Positions 51,901 through 59,074 of a stretch of 64,000 nucleotides of DNA are shown one piece after another. The stretch covers positions 1 to 64,000 of the forward strand of contig DASXZW010000058.1 in NCBI GenBank assembly GCA_036501665.1, written 5' to 3'. Below the pieces are notes generated by a model, which saw only the letters and a program-made list of their open reading frames with translations, was not told where the DNA came from and made no database searches. A program made the translations under genes and the position numbers. This DNA comes from DATAUD01 sp036501665 (lineage in GTDB: Bacteria > Verrucomicrobiota > Verrucomicrobiia > Limisphaerales > Palsa-1400). Numbering within the stretch: the first letter of the stretch is position 1; each line of letters begins with the position of its first letter.

Positions 51901-53542
51901 GAGTTTTCTGAATAGGAACAGTGGAGGCTGTCGGCGGTTTGACAGGCACCGATGCTGTTGTTCGGTCAGGCTTTCCCACAAGAGTTGGCGGGACGGGACG
52001 ATCAAGCGTCCATGAAATCGCGTTCAACAGAAGTTCACGAAACGGGGGCTGCTTGAAATTTTCCGGTGTTCCCAGCGACGTGTAAAATACACGGCGATTA
52101 TGGGCCGTGTTAATCCATGCGACTGGTTCGATTTCGGAACCGCTGGAAAGGCGCCCTGTCATTAAAGGAGTTACCGTCGCAACGGGATTTCTGCTCTTGT
52201 AAAGCGAACCTTGCATCTCCAATTCAGTGGCGGGAATGCCGGTGAGGATTGGTTGCGCGCCGGGCACAGCCTTGACGAGAGTAGGAGCAGCGTCTGGTCC
52301 GGTATTATTATAATGATTCTCGTAGTGACAACCGAGAACATCGGTGTCGAATGTGGGCCACCCCTCGTGTTGCGCGTCGGGAGGTTCAGCGCCAAAAGCG
52401 TGGCAGGCGGTCCGAATTCCGATCAGCGGCTTGCCCGCGTCAAGGTGCGCGCGGATGAGCGCCATCATTTCCTTGGGCGGCGTCCGGCGGCGCACACTGA
52501 GAACGAGCAAATCGGCGTTCTTGATAACATCGTAATTGGTGAAAACATTATCTTTGACGTCCGTGCTTGAAGTGACGAAGGAGCAGTTATAGCCGCGCCA
52601 ATCCAGTTCGTTGCGGGCGAATTCGGGCAGCGTTTCCCAAGTGTGGTATTCGTTTTCCCCAATCACAAAAACGATCTGAGGGCGTTTGTCCGCCTTGAAA
52701 TGGAACGGTTCGCCGCCGAGAAAATCCACGCTGGTGATGGAAGGGCAAAGATACTTTTCAATATGTTCAATGATTAAATCCGTGCCCACAAAATGATTGA
52801 CGTAAGGCGCTTTGCGGGAGTTATACATTGTGTCAATCATATCGCGCATCAGCACGACGTTTTGGCCCAGGGAAACCATCTGGCGAATCGCAAATGGGCG
52901 GCCAAGCACGCACATGTTGCCATGCACACCCATGACAATAATATTTTTAATGCCGCGCTCTTTCATCAGGTAAAAAGCCTGCTCCGAATCCGTGATGGCG
53001 TCGTTGTCCTGGATTTGCAGCGTGTCGATTTCGTGGGTCCAGGGGCCGGCCTGTGTGCATTGCGGTTCGTCGTCGCAACCCCCGTCAGAGTCGTCAATCG
53101 GAAGCGGGGCTTCGGGCGGGCGATCAATTTGAAAGCGGATGAGCGGGACTTTTGGAGCGGCCTGGGCGACTTTGCGCTGGGGAAAATTTTCGTAATACTT
53201 CATCGTGTCGCTTGGACAATGAATGATCAGCACTCCGCGACTGCGAGCGGCCTTGAGGACTTCGTTCATGTGCGGCGCCATTTCAGCGACTCGCGCGGTG
53301 GCTCCCTTGCACCAATGTTGGTTCCACATATCGCAGATGACGATGGCCGTTTTGTCCGCATCCCATTGAACTGTGGACGACATTGGTTCCCAGTCGCCAT
53401 TGCCTTTGACGGTTTCCTCGCGTGAACGCGTGTGTAGTGTCAGCGTTTCAGCGTGAACAGGAGAAAAGCTGGTGCTCGCTGCAATAGCGAAAAAAATAAT
53501 CAGCCAGCTAAATGCACTCGATGCGGTTTGGGTCGTTTTCAT
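48968..53542 (-). CDS. Giant isochorismatase-ThuA-PVC dehydrogenase-HEAT-cytochrome c fusion
   Basis: A 1524-residue exported protein. Signal peptide about 1-31. Domain order: isochorismatase-like Cys hydrolase (about 60-265; TAIVICDMWNQHWC and MGVHGNMCVLGR with the Cys); ThuA-like (about 285-520; TACHAFGAEPPDA, LGCHYENHYNN); PVC-type membrane-bound dehydrogenase beta-propeller (about 560-960; ISIFEDTHGDGVFDKEKVF, DLGHPVTTSDQW, VADWYDGQVNHW); HEAT/alpha-helical repeats (about 970-1350); cytochrome c with GRCAVCHTLFSQGG (CxxCH haem motif, about 1387). The dehydrogenase-HEAT-cytochrome part is common in Verrucomicrobia/Planctomycetes; adding two more enzyme-like domains is unusual. Probable role: oxidative sugar degradation with electron transfer. 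Followed by MFS. Confidence 0.85.
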   Translation of the reverse strand: MKTTQTASSAFSWLIIFFAIAASTSFSPVHAETLTLHTRSREETVKGNGDWEPMSSTVQWDADKTAIVICDMWNQHWCKGATARVAEMAPHMNEVLKAARSRGVLIIHCPSDTMKYYENFPQRKVAQAAPKVPLIRFQIDRPPEAPLPIDDSDGGCDDEPQCTQAGPWTHEIDTLQIQDNDAITDSEQAFYLMKERGIKNIIVMGVHGNMCVLGRPFAIRQMVSLGQNVVLMRDMIDTMYNSRKAPYVNHFVGTDLIIEHIEKYLCPSITSVDFLGGEPFHFKADKRPQIVFVIGENEYHTWETLPEFARNELDWRGYNCSFVTSSTDVKDNVFTNYDVIKNADLLVLSVRRRTPPKEMMALIRAHLDAGKPLIGIRTACHAFGAEPPDAQHEGWPTFDTDVLGCHYENHYNNTGPDAAPTLVKAVPGAQPILTGIPATELEMQGSLYKSRNPVATVTPLMTGRLSSGSEIEPVAWINTAHNRRVFYTSLGTPENFKQPPFRELLLNAISWTLDRPVPPTLVGKPDRTTASVPVKPPTASTVPIQKTQNDPMTPAQSQAAFKIADDLEIDQVLTEPQVRQPVFMNFDERGRLWVVQYLQYPYPAGLKMLSHDSVWRAVYDKVPPPPPHQFVGADKISIFEDTHGDGVFDKEKVFVDGLNIATAVTKGRGGVWVLNPPYLLFYPDKNNDDIPDGDPQVMLSGFGLEDTHSVANSLRWGPDGWLYGCQGSTVSGNMIRPGIDHEAISKTEGQLIWRYHPETKRFEVFAEGGGNAFGCEIDAKGRIFSGHNGGDTRGFHYMQGAYLQKGFEKHGPLSNPYAFGYFPPMPHPAVERFTHNFIVYDGGALPERYNGKLFGIEPLQGRVVESDIEPDGSTFQTRDLGHPVTTSDQWFKPVDIKVGPDGAIYVADWYDGQVNHWLNAQGHIDKSNGRIYRLKAKGAKPVKPFDLAKLSTSELVDLLSNSNKWFRQEALQIIGDRKDPAVVPRLREQIENNTGQVALESLWALNLSGGFDDDFALKTLNHADPFVRMWTVRLLCDQQNVSAAVGQKLIVLAAEEPNVEVRAQLACSAKRLPTEEALPIVRQLLTRNEDMADKRIPLLLWWALESKCERDREEVVNFFRDPAVWQLPLVQSNILNRVMRRYAASGIRQDLLICAKLLQLSPGPEQTSRLMAGFEEAYKGRSLATLPDELLEAMAKSGYKSLALGVRRGDPAAVAEAIREIRDPSVDVETRREYLEIFAEVKETKILPVLLDQIADARDIALHKPALAAMQQFEDPAIASEVIGRLNSFDDQTRPAALELLSSRPAWAESLLNAVDVGKVSKNSLPQDVVRKIKTYKDKTIAALAKKLWGGERVATTTEMQVKIKHYADAVRNGTGDPYEGRTLFTGRCAVCHTLFSQGGQIGPNLTSYKRDDLDTMLLNIVNPSAEIREGYENYIVDTKDGRTLSGFLVDKDNQVVVLRGLDGVNQVLPKDQVVQMKSTGVSLMPEGLLDSLDDQKVRDLFAYLRSSQPLVGSPAPQLSASNK

Positions 53543-53566
53543 AATTCTATACGACTTATTGCGGAT

Positions 53567-55093
53567 TTATGTCCAAAGTTGTCGATCCAGCGAGCGGTAT
53601 TGAATCGCTTCGGAAATGTGATCGCTGCCGATATTTTCCGCGCCGGCCAAATCCGCGATGGTGCGCGCGACTTTCAGGATGCGGTCATACGCGCGCGCGC
53701 TCAAATTCAAGTCCGCCATCGCAAACTTCAGGAGTTCCTTGGTTGAATCTTCGAGCGCGCAGCAAGCCTTGATCTCGCGCGGGCCCATTCGGGCGTTGCA
53801 GGTGATGGAAGGCTTTTTTGCAAAGCGCTCCAATTGCCGTTGGCGCGCGGCGATGACCCGCTTGCGAATGTCCGCGGAATGCTCGCCTGTGCGTTCGCTG
53901 CTGATCTCCTGGAATTTCACCTGCGGCACTTCGATGTGCATGTCGATGCGATCCAGCAACGGCCCGGAAATGCGTCCGAGGTAATTTTGAATTTCGCGCG
54001 GCGAGCTGCGGGATTCCCCTGGCATTTTTCCGTCTGGAGTCGGATTCATCGCAGCCACCAGCATGAATTGCGCGGGGAAGGCCACTGTGCCGGCGGCGCG
54101 GGAAATGGTCACGTGCCCTTCTTCGATGGGCTGGCGCATTGTCTCCAGCGCGCTGCGCTTGAACTCCGGCAATTCGTCCATAAACAAAACGCCGTGATGG
54201 GCGAGGGAGATTTCGCCGGGGGTCGGATTCGTGTTTCCTCCCAGCAAACCAGCATCGCTCGCAGTGTGGTGAGGCGTGCGAAAAGGCCGCCTCGTCACCA
54301 GCGCTTGTCCTGGCTTTAGCAATCCAACGATGCTGTGAATTTTTGTCGTTTCCAACGCTTCCTCCAGCGTCAGCGGCGGCAGGATGGTAGTGATTCGCTT
54401 GGCTAGCATCGACTTTCCCGTCCCGGGCGGCCCGATCAACAAAACATTGTGGCCACCGGCGGCGGCGATTTCCAAAGCGCGCTTGACCGATTCCTGTCCT
54501 TTGACCTCCACCAGATCAATCTCGTCTTCGTGGGAACTGTCAAAAATTTTATCCAGATCGACGCGCGCCGGTTTGAGGTCGATTTCCCCTTCCAGAAATC
54601 CCACGGCTTCGCGAAGATTTTCGATTGGAATGACTTGCAGGCCATCGACGACCGCTGCTTCGGCCGCGTTTTCCGCAGGCACGAGGATGCCCTTCATTTT
54701 TTCAGCGCGCGCGCGCCAGGCGATGGAGAGAACGCCTTTGACGGGCCGGACTTGCCCGGTCAATGCAAGTTCACCAATCATGCTGTATTGGTCCATGCGA
54801 TCCGATTGAAGCTGGTCGCTGGCCGCGAGCATTCCAATGGCGATGGGCAAATCAAAACTCGGCCCCTCCTTTTTTACGTCGGCAGGAGCGAGATTGATCG
54901 TCGTGCGGCCCATCGGGAATTTGAATCCCGAATTCGTCAGCGCCGTCGAGACGCGGTCGCGCGATTCCTTCACCGCCGCATCCGGCAAGCCGACGATGAC
55001 AATAATCGTATCGCCCCAGCCGGCATTCACCTCAACTTCAACAGGAAAGGCTTCGATGCCATTGACGGCAGCAGATAAAACACGGGCGAGCAT
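53567..55093 (-). CDS. comM: ComM/YifB-family Mg-chelatase-like AAA+ ATPase
   Basis: A 508-residue ATPase of the ComM (YifB) family, which promotes branch migration during integration of transformed DNA. MLARVLSAAVNGIEAFPVEV begins the Lon-like N-terminal domain. GPPGTGKSMLAKR is Walker A, and GVLFMDELPEFKRS holds Walker B. The C-terminal helical part contains CNARMGPREIKACC and RILKVARTIADLAG. Length is normal. A broken copy of its first codons lies 500 nt upstream. Confidence 0.95.
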   Translation of the reverse strand: MLARVLSAAVNGIEAFPVEVEVNAGWGDTIIVIVGLPDAAVKESRDRVSTALTNSGFKFPMGRTTINLAPADVKKEGPSFDLPIAIGMLAASDQLQSDRMDQYSMIGELALTGQVRPVKGVLSIAWRARAEKMKGILVPAENAAEAAVVDGLQVIPIENLREAVGFLEGEIDLKPARVDLDKIFDSSHEDEIDLVEVKGQESVKRALEIAAAGGHNVLLIGPPGTGKSMLAKRITTILPPLTLEEALETTKIHSIVGLLKPGQALVTRRPFRTPHHTASDAGLLGGNTNPTPGEISLAHHGVLFMDELPEFKRSALETMRQPIEEGHVTISRAAGTVAFPAQFMLVAAMNPTPDGKMPGESRSSPREIQNYLGRISGPLLDRIDMHIEVPQVKFQEISSERTGEHSADIRKRVIAARQRQLERFAKKPSITCNARMGPREIKACCALEDSTKELLKFAMADLNLSARAYDRILKVARTIADLAGAENIGSDHISEAIQYRSLDRQLWT

Positions 55094-55183
55094 CGGCGAA
55101 TTTTGAGGGAACAGAGGCGCAAGGGCAATGCGGTTTTTGCGCTTAGACTGAATAAGCTTCTGACTGCGGGGATAATAAACGAA

Positions 55184-55504
55184 TTAATAACCTTTCCACC
55201 AGAGTCGGCACGCCTCAAATAGCACTACCACAGGCATCAGGCTCAAAAGAATTGCAAAGACCTGCTGCCAAGACCGTCCCCGCCAGAGAACTCGCGCGGT
55301 CAGTATCAACGCTACTATCGCAGTGGCCCCTCCAATTATCGCAAGCTCTTCACCTTGGCCCCCACCGCGATGAAACCCATAATGAACAGCGTTAAAAACA
55401 GGCTCCACCATCACGAGATTGATAAACAAACCGATGGTGAGCCGAATGGAACAATCGCGATGAATATTGTCCGCGCTCACAAGCTTGTTGCTGAAATGAA
55501 CCAT
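55184..55504 (-). CDS. Small membrane protein of unknown function
   Basis: A 106-residue protein with three likely membrane helices: LTIGLFINLVMVEPVF, LAIIGGATAIVALILTARVL and VFAILLSLMPVVVLFEACRL. Between the first and second helix is a soluble loop HYGFHRGGGQGEE. No family was recognised. It lies between comM and a broken copy of comM's 5' end. The start is not well supported by a ribosome-binding site, so the reading is moderate. Confidence 0.55.
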   Translation of the reverse strand: MVHFSNKLVSADNIHRDCSIRLTIGLFINLVMVEPVFNAVHYGFHRGGGQGEELAIIGGATAIVALILTARVLWRGRSWQQVFAILLSLMPVVVLFEACRLWWKGY

Positions 55505-55545
55505 GTCAAATTGGGGATGTCAAGAAAGGGGAGCAACAGTCCCAG

Positions 55546-55657
55546 AAAACAGAATTGCCCCTATTGAAGGCTTCGATGCCATTGACGGCAGCGGATAAAA
55601 TGCGAGCGAGCGTGGTCTTGATGTTGGGCGAAGCCGGAGCCAGGGCAATTCTGTTTT
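55546..55657 (-). pseudogene. Broken copy of the comM 5' end, flanked by a 15-nt inverted repeat
   Basis: Bases 55566-55613 match the first 16 codons of comM (55046-55093) with about six differences, and read LARILSAAVNGIEAF, but the ATG has become ACG. Weaker similarity to the comM upstream region continues to about 55657. The arms AAAACAGAATTGCCC (55546-55560) and GGGCAATTCTGTTTT (55643-55657) are perfect inverted repeats that bracket the copy. Gene function is lost. Confidence 0.7.
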
Positions 55658-55694
55658 CGGGCGCCTCTGGGTCTGCTATTGGGATTGGTTCTGT

Positions 55695-56252
55695 TCAGTC
55701 AGATACCAGCTTCCACTGGGTGTGCAGACCACGTTGCTGGACCCAATCCCGCAAGATCTCATGGTCAATTTCATGCCGAGACATGGCGAGCATTGATCGC
55801 AAGTCGCGCAAGTGTTTTTCGGAACCGCCCTCACGATAGTATTCAAGTTTCCGGATGATTACGTACTCGGGCGGCGCAAATGCGACGGCGTGTCCTTCCA
55901 ATTGAACCTGGCGTTTGTGGCGAAAAGCCCAGGCTTCCAACTCGTCCCCCCCAGTCAGATATAAATCCGCCTTCAAACCTGTGTTGAGGTGCAAAATATT
56001 GAAATGGCCGCGAGTTTCACGGTGAGCTTCATCAGCGATAATCTCCGCGGGGGGCAGAAAGAATTCGCTCGCAGAGAATATCCCGGCCAGCTTGGAAATG
56101 TCTTTGTCGTTTAGGAAAATGACGATGTCCACGTCGAGAGTCAGGCGGGGTTCGCCATAGAAAATCGCCGCAACGCTGCCTGTGACGATGTAGCGGAAGC
56201 CCGATTCCTGGAGCGGCCGCACGAACAGCAGGACGAGGTCAAGTTCGGGCAT
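55695..56252 (-). CDS. Nucleotidyltransferase-like protein (toxin-antitoxin related)
   Basis: A 185-residue protein of the nucleotidyltransferase fold. YIVTGSVAAIFYGEPRLTLDVDIVIFL matches the GS...R.T.DxD nucleotidyltransferase pattern (DVDIV carries the metal-binding Asp pair), followed by HLNTGLKADLYLTGGDELE with a third acidic residue. Proteins of this type accompany small partners in AbiEii-like or MNT-HEPN-like toxin-antitoxin loci. The upstream 67-residue gene overlaps it by 14 nt. Substrate unknown. Confidence 0.82.
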   Translation of the reverse strand: MPELDLVLLFVRPLQESGFRYIVTGSVAAIFYGEPRLTLDVDIVIFLNDKDISKLAGIFSASEFFLPPAEIIADEAHRETRGHFNILHLNTGLKADLYLTGGDELEAWAFRHKRQVQLEGHAVAFAPPEYVIIRKLEYYREGGSEKHLRDLRSMLAMSRHEIDHEILRDWVQQRGLHTQWKLVSD

Positions 56253-56442
56253 TGGAGAAAATGCGGGTTACTTCGACTTCAATCCTGTCCTCCGGCCAGT
56301 CGGGATGTTGGGCGCGTATGCCGGCGGCTTTGATCTTGCGGGCCGTCCAATAAAGGCGATTAGCCACGCGAAGTCTTTCCTGGCCGGACATTGCGCGAAA
56401 GATCTTAATTTGATCGGCGCCCGGTTGTTCGTCGGTCAGCAT
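56239..56442 (-). CDS. Small partner protein of the nucleotidyltransferase
   Basis: A 67-residue protein. QIKIFRAMSGQERLRVANRL and WTARKIKAAGIRAQHPDWPEDRIEVEVTRIF are patterns seen in small helical proteins that precede nucleotidyltransferase genes in many genomes (my recollection, not checked). The 14-nt overlap with the nucleotidyltransferase gene means coupled translation. The longer frame extends 17 codons upstream but the later ATG fits the family better. A toxin or antitoxin function is possible but unproven. Confidence 0.7.
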   Translation of the reverse strand: MLTDEQPGADQIKIFRAMSGQERLRVANRLYWTARKIKAAGIRAQHPDWPEDRIEVEVTRIFSNART

Positions 56443-56572
56443 CAACCAACCATGCGCCTCCAAAGCTATTGTCGCAAGTCCAACCAATCGCATTCCTTGG
56501 TTTAGCGTTCACGGAATAAATTCGTCACGGTGAGGATCTTTTCACAGGGCCATTCGTCTGCTATTGTTATAG

Positions 56573-57217
56573 ATGGGTTCTCAGAGCCAGTTTAAAATTC
56601 TTCTTGTCAGCATGCTCGTTAGCCTATGCGTGGGTTGCTCCACATCATTCAAATATACGCCGACGCACGAACAAACTTACGCGGCCATCGCGAATAGCAG
56701 GGGACTGGCAATTCGCACGGGCGAGGACTTGCGGGACACTGAGGAGAGACAGCCAAGTTGGTGCAGGAATGCGGAACCGATCATCGCAAAAGCGCTCGCT
56801 GAGGAAGTGCGACGCGCCAAATTGTTCAATCGCGTGAAAATTCACACCGACACTGCGAATCCCAAAAAGTTCTCCGAGATAATTCAGTTTCGCGTGAATA
56901 AATTTGAATGCGCCAGCAAGCCATCATTTCTTGAATCAGCGGGACGAACGGCTCTGGAATTGCAAGGAATTCGCGGCGCACTGATCGCTCGAAGCATTCC
57001 CCGCAAATATACTGCGGAAGTCGAAGTTGACTTTGAAGTTTTGGATGCTGCCACCCAACGGTCGATTTTTGAGAAGTCCTACTCCACAAGCGGCACTGTG
57101 AGCATCAACGGCTACCAGAGCGAAAAACCATTGGTTCAACAAATGAGCACGGCGTTGGAGACCGTCCTCAATGAGTTTATCTCGGACTTGACGCAAATCC
57201 CTTTAAGCCACCAGTAA
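56573..57217 (+). CDS. Putative lipoprotein
   Basis: A 214-residue protein with a lipoprotein signal (FKILLVSMLVSLCVGCSTSFK; lipobox LCVGC, Cys near 22). The mature part is mixed helix/strand; AEPIIAKALAEEVRRAKLFNRVKI is a helix-strand unit resembling the start of outer-membrane lipoprotein LpoB/CsgG-like domains. KYTAEVEVDFEVLDAATQRSIF is a beta hairpin of the same kind. Family not certain. It ends 9 nt before the convergent small gene. Confidence 0.75.
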   Translation: MGSQSQFKILLVSMLVSLCVGCSTSFKYTPTHEQTYAAIANSRGLAIRTGEDLRDTEERQPSWCRNAEPIIAKALAEEVRRAKLFNRVKIHTDTANPKKFSEIIQFRVNKFECASKPSFLESAGRTALELQGIRGALIARSIPRKYTAEVEVDFEVLDAATQRSIFEKSYSTSGTVSINGYQSEKPLVQQMSTALETVLNEFISDLTQIPLSHQ

Positions 57218-57226
57218 GTCAGCTAT

Positions 57227-57571
57227 TCACGAAGAAGCCGACTTACGCAGAAGTCCGCGTTCCTTGAGAACCTCTTCCAACTTCCGCGAGTCCTCAACGG
57301 TGAATCCGATGCGCCGAAATTTGTTGCGGAGCGTCGCGATGAATATCCGATCACGTCCCGGACGCTTCGCATCCAACGGAAACCAGGTCCGAAAATCACT
57401 CGAGCCCCAAATCCTCCAACTGCCGCCCAAGGCCGACGGCCATCGGGCTTCAACGCTCTCGATTTCGGTTAAAGGGACGCGCTTGTCGCTGGCGAAAGGA
57501 AAACTGTAACGGTGAAAAACGATTTCCTGATCCGTCACCTCGACCAGACTGTCATTATAAAGATTGCTCAT
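57227..57571 (-). CDS. Small PH-like hypothetical protein
   Basis: A 114-residue protein. SNLYNDSLVEVTDQEIVFHRYSFP... KRVPLTEIESVEAR and GRDRIFIATLRNK form the beta-strand pattern of bacterial PH-like domains, and SRKLEEVLKERGLL is a terminal helix. No signal peptide or membrane segment. Function is unknown. It lies downstream of and in the same direction as the GNAT gene, 64 nt apart. Confidence 0.6.
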   Translation of the reverse strand: MSNLYNDSLVEVTDQEIVFHRYSFPFASDKRVPLTEIESVEARWPSALGGSWRIWGSSDFRTWFPLDAKRPGRDRIFIATLRNKFRRIGFTVEDSRKLEEVLKERGLLRKSASS

Positions 57572-57635
57572 AACATCGACTCCCGCAAAAACAGTATGAC
57601 ACACGACAGCGGCTGCTTCAACGAGAGCGCCATGG

Positions 57636-58199
57636 CTACTGCTGATTCGTTGCGATGCCGTCTATCTGATGATTTGCACTGCTGGTTTGGCTCAGAGCCT
57701 TCGCCATAATGTAATCGTCCATCACGAAGCCGCCGCCGATGTCCACGACAACAGATTCTTTGATCGCAAAGCCGTTTCGTTTGTAGGCGGCGATTGCCTT
57801 GGAGTTTTGTTTGTTTACGGCGAGAAGCAAGCAATGCGCGCCAAGTTTGGAAACTTCGCGTTCGCAATGGCTAAGAAGCAAACTTCCAAGGCCCCGACCG
57901 TGCCATTCAGGATGGAGGTAAAGCTTGTGCAGCTTGAAGGTCGTTCTTTGTACGGTCGGGCCGTACGAAGCGAATCCCACAAATTCTTCACCGACGAAAA
58001 GTCTGTCGTAACGAATGGCGTGAAGGAGAATTTCCTCTCGCAACTCATCGAGCGCATACATTTTGGCGAGCATGAAATCAATTTGCGCTGTCGAGATGAT
58101 GCCCGGATAGTGTGCGCGCCATATCACCTCCGCCAGCCGCGCAATCGCAGGCAAATCAGCCTCAGTTGCCGGAAAAATTTGTGGAGCAGGGTGGTTCAA
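57636..58199 (-). CDS. GNAT-family N-acetyltransferase
   Basis: A 187-residue acetyltransferase. FPATEADLPAIARLAEVIWRAHY begins the fold; HKLYLHPEWHGRGLGSLLLSHCE carries the acetyl-CoA-binding R/QxxGxG/A motif (HGRGLG), and AVNKQNSKAIAAYKRNGF is the C-terminal GNAT block. Length is normal. The substrate (small molecule or peptide) cannot be decided. Divergent from the astacin-like gene with only 36 nt between starts. Confidence 0.92.
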   Translation of the reverse strand: MNHPAPQIFPATEADLPAIARLAEVIWRAHYPGIISTAQIDFMLAKMYALDELREEILLHAIRYDRLFVGEEFVGFASYGPTVQRTTFKLHKLYLHPEWHGRGLGSLLLSHCEREVSKLGAHCLLLAVNKQNSKAIAAYKRNGFAIKESVVVDIGGGFVMDDYIMAKALSQTSSANHQIDGIATNQQ

Positions 58200-58235
58200 G
58201 CTAATAATTCGACCGCGATTTTAACCGTTTTCATT

Positions 58236-59057
58236 ATGGAACGAAATACTGAATGTGCAGTGTGCAACGCGCGACAAGGGTTGGACCGAAGGAAGAGATT
58301 TGTTCGCCTGCTTAAGTTGGCTTTCGCAAGCTTAGTCATCATCGCGGCGGCCCCGCGCGCAGTCCTGGCTGATTCCGATCCGGCGCACATGCAGAAAAAT
58401 TCGGAAAAACCGCAGCCGTGGCCCGGCGGGATCATACCTTACGACATTTCCAAACTAACGCCGGAGCAGCAAGCCGTCGCGCTCCGCGGAATGCAACGCT
58501 GGATGGACACCGACGCAAAGATCAGCTTCATCCCGCGCACAACACAAGTCGAATACGTCAATTTCACCGGGAAAACCGACGCCGGCAACAACACGTCATT
58601 TACCGGATTCAAAAAAGGCGCGCGAGACGATGTCAACATCACCGCGTTCTGGTGGAAACAACAGGAATGGATGCCAGCCCACGAATTGGGCCACGTTCTC
58701 GGATTTTCCCACGAGCACCAGCGTTGGGACCGCGATGAATACGTGACGATTCACTACGAAAACATAAAGCCGGGGCGCGCTGAGGATTATGATTGGGTTC
58801 CAAAAACGAACTGCCTCGCGAACACTCTACCGTATGATTTTCGCTCGATCATGCACTATCGAATTTGCTGGGCGTCCAAATGCGAGGACCAATGCAAAGA
58901 CATGGTCGGCAACAGTCCGTGTTCGGTGATCGAACCTGTTGACAAGCAAAACGACCGCATCATCGGCCAATGGACCGACAACGGCATCAGCGCGCTCGAC
59001 GCAGAAAGAGTGCGGATTGTCTATGGCTCGAAGGAAGCTGCAACGGCCAAACCGTAA
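58236..59057 (+). CDS. Secreted astacin-like zinc metalloprotease
   Basis: A 273-residue exported protease. After a signal segment (about 25-46: FVRLLKLAFASLVIIAAA), a short pro-region and PGGIIPYDISKLTPEQQAV, the astacin motif HELGHVLGFSHEH followed by RWDRDEY gives three zinc His and the family-specific Glu and Arg. SIMHYR is the Met-turn. Cys residues in the C-terminal part (CWASKCEDQCKD, SPCS) may form disulfides. Astacins are mostly animal enzymes but occur in bacteria. The frame remains open far upstream, antisense to the GNAT gene; the ATG at 58236 is chosen because it precedes the signal peptide. Confidence 0.88.
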   Translation: MERNTECAVCNARQGLDRRKRFVRLLKLAFASLVIIAAAPRAVLADSDPAHMQKNSEKPQPWPGGIIPYDISKLTPEQQAVALRGMQRWMDTDAKISFIPRTTQVEYVNFTGKTDAGNNTSFTGFKKGARDDVNITAFWWKQQEWMPAHELGHVLGFSHEHQRWDRDEYVTIHYENIKPGRAEDYDWVPKTNCLANTLPYDFRSIMHYRICWASKCEDQCKDMVGNSPCSVIEPVDKQNDRIIGQWTDNGISALDAERVRIVYGSKEAATAKP

Positions 59058-59074
59058 CTTTCTTTTAGACCGCT

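Noticed and set aside
57669..58235. Upstream extension of the astacin-like gene
   Set aside because: The extension is exactly antisense to the GNAT gene and precedes a normal signal peptide at 58236.
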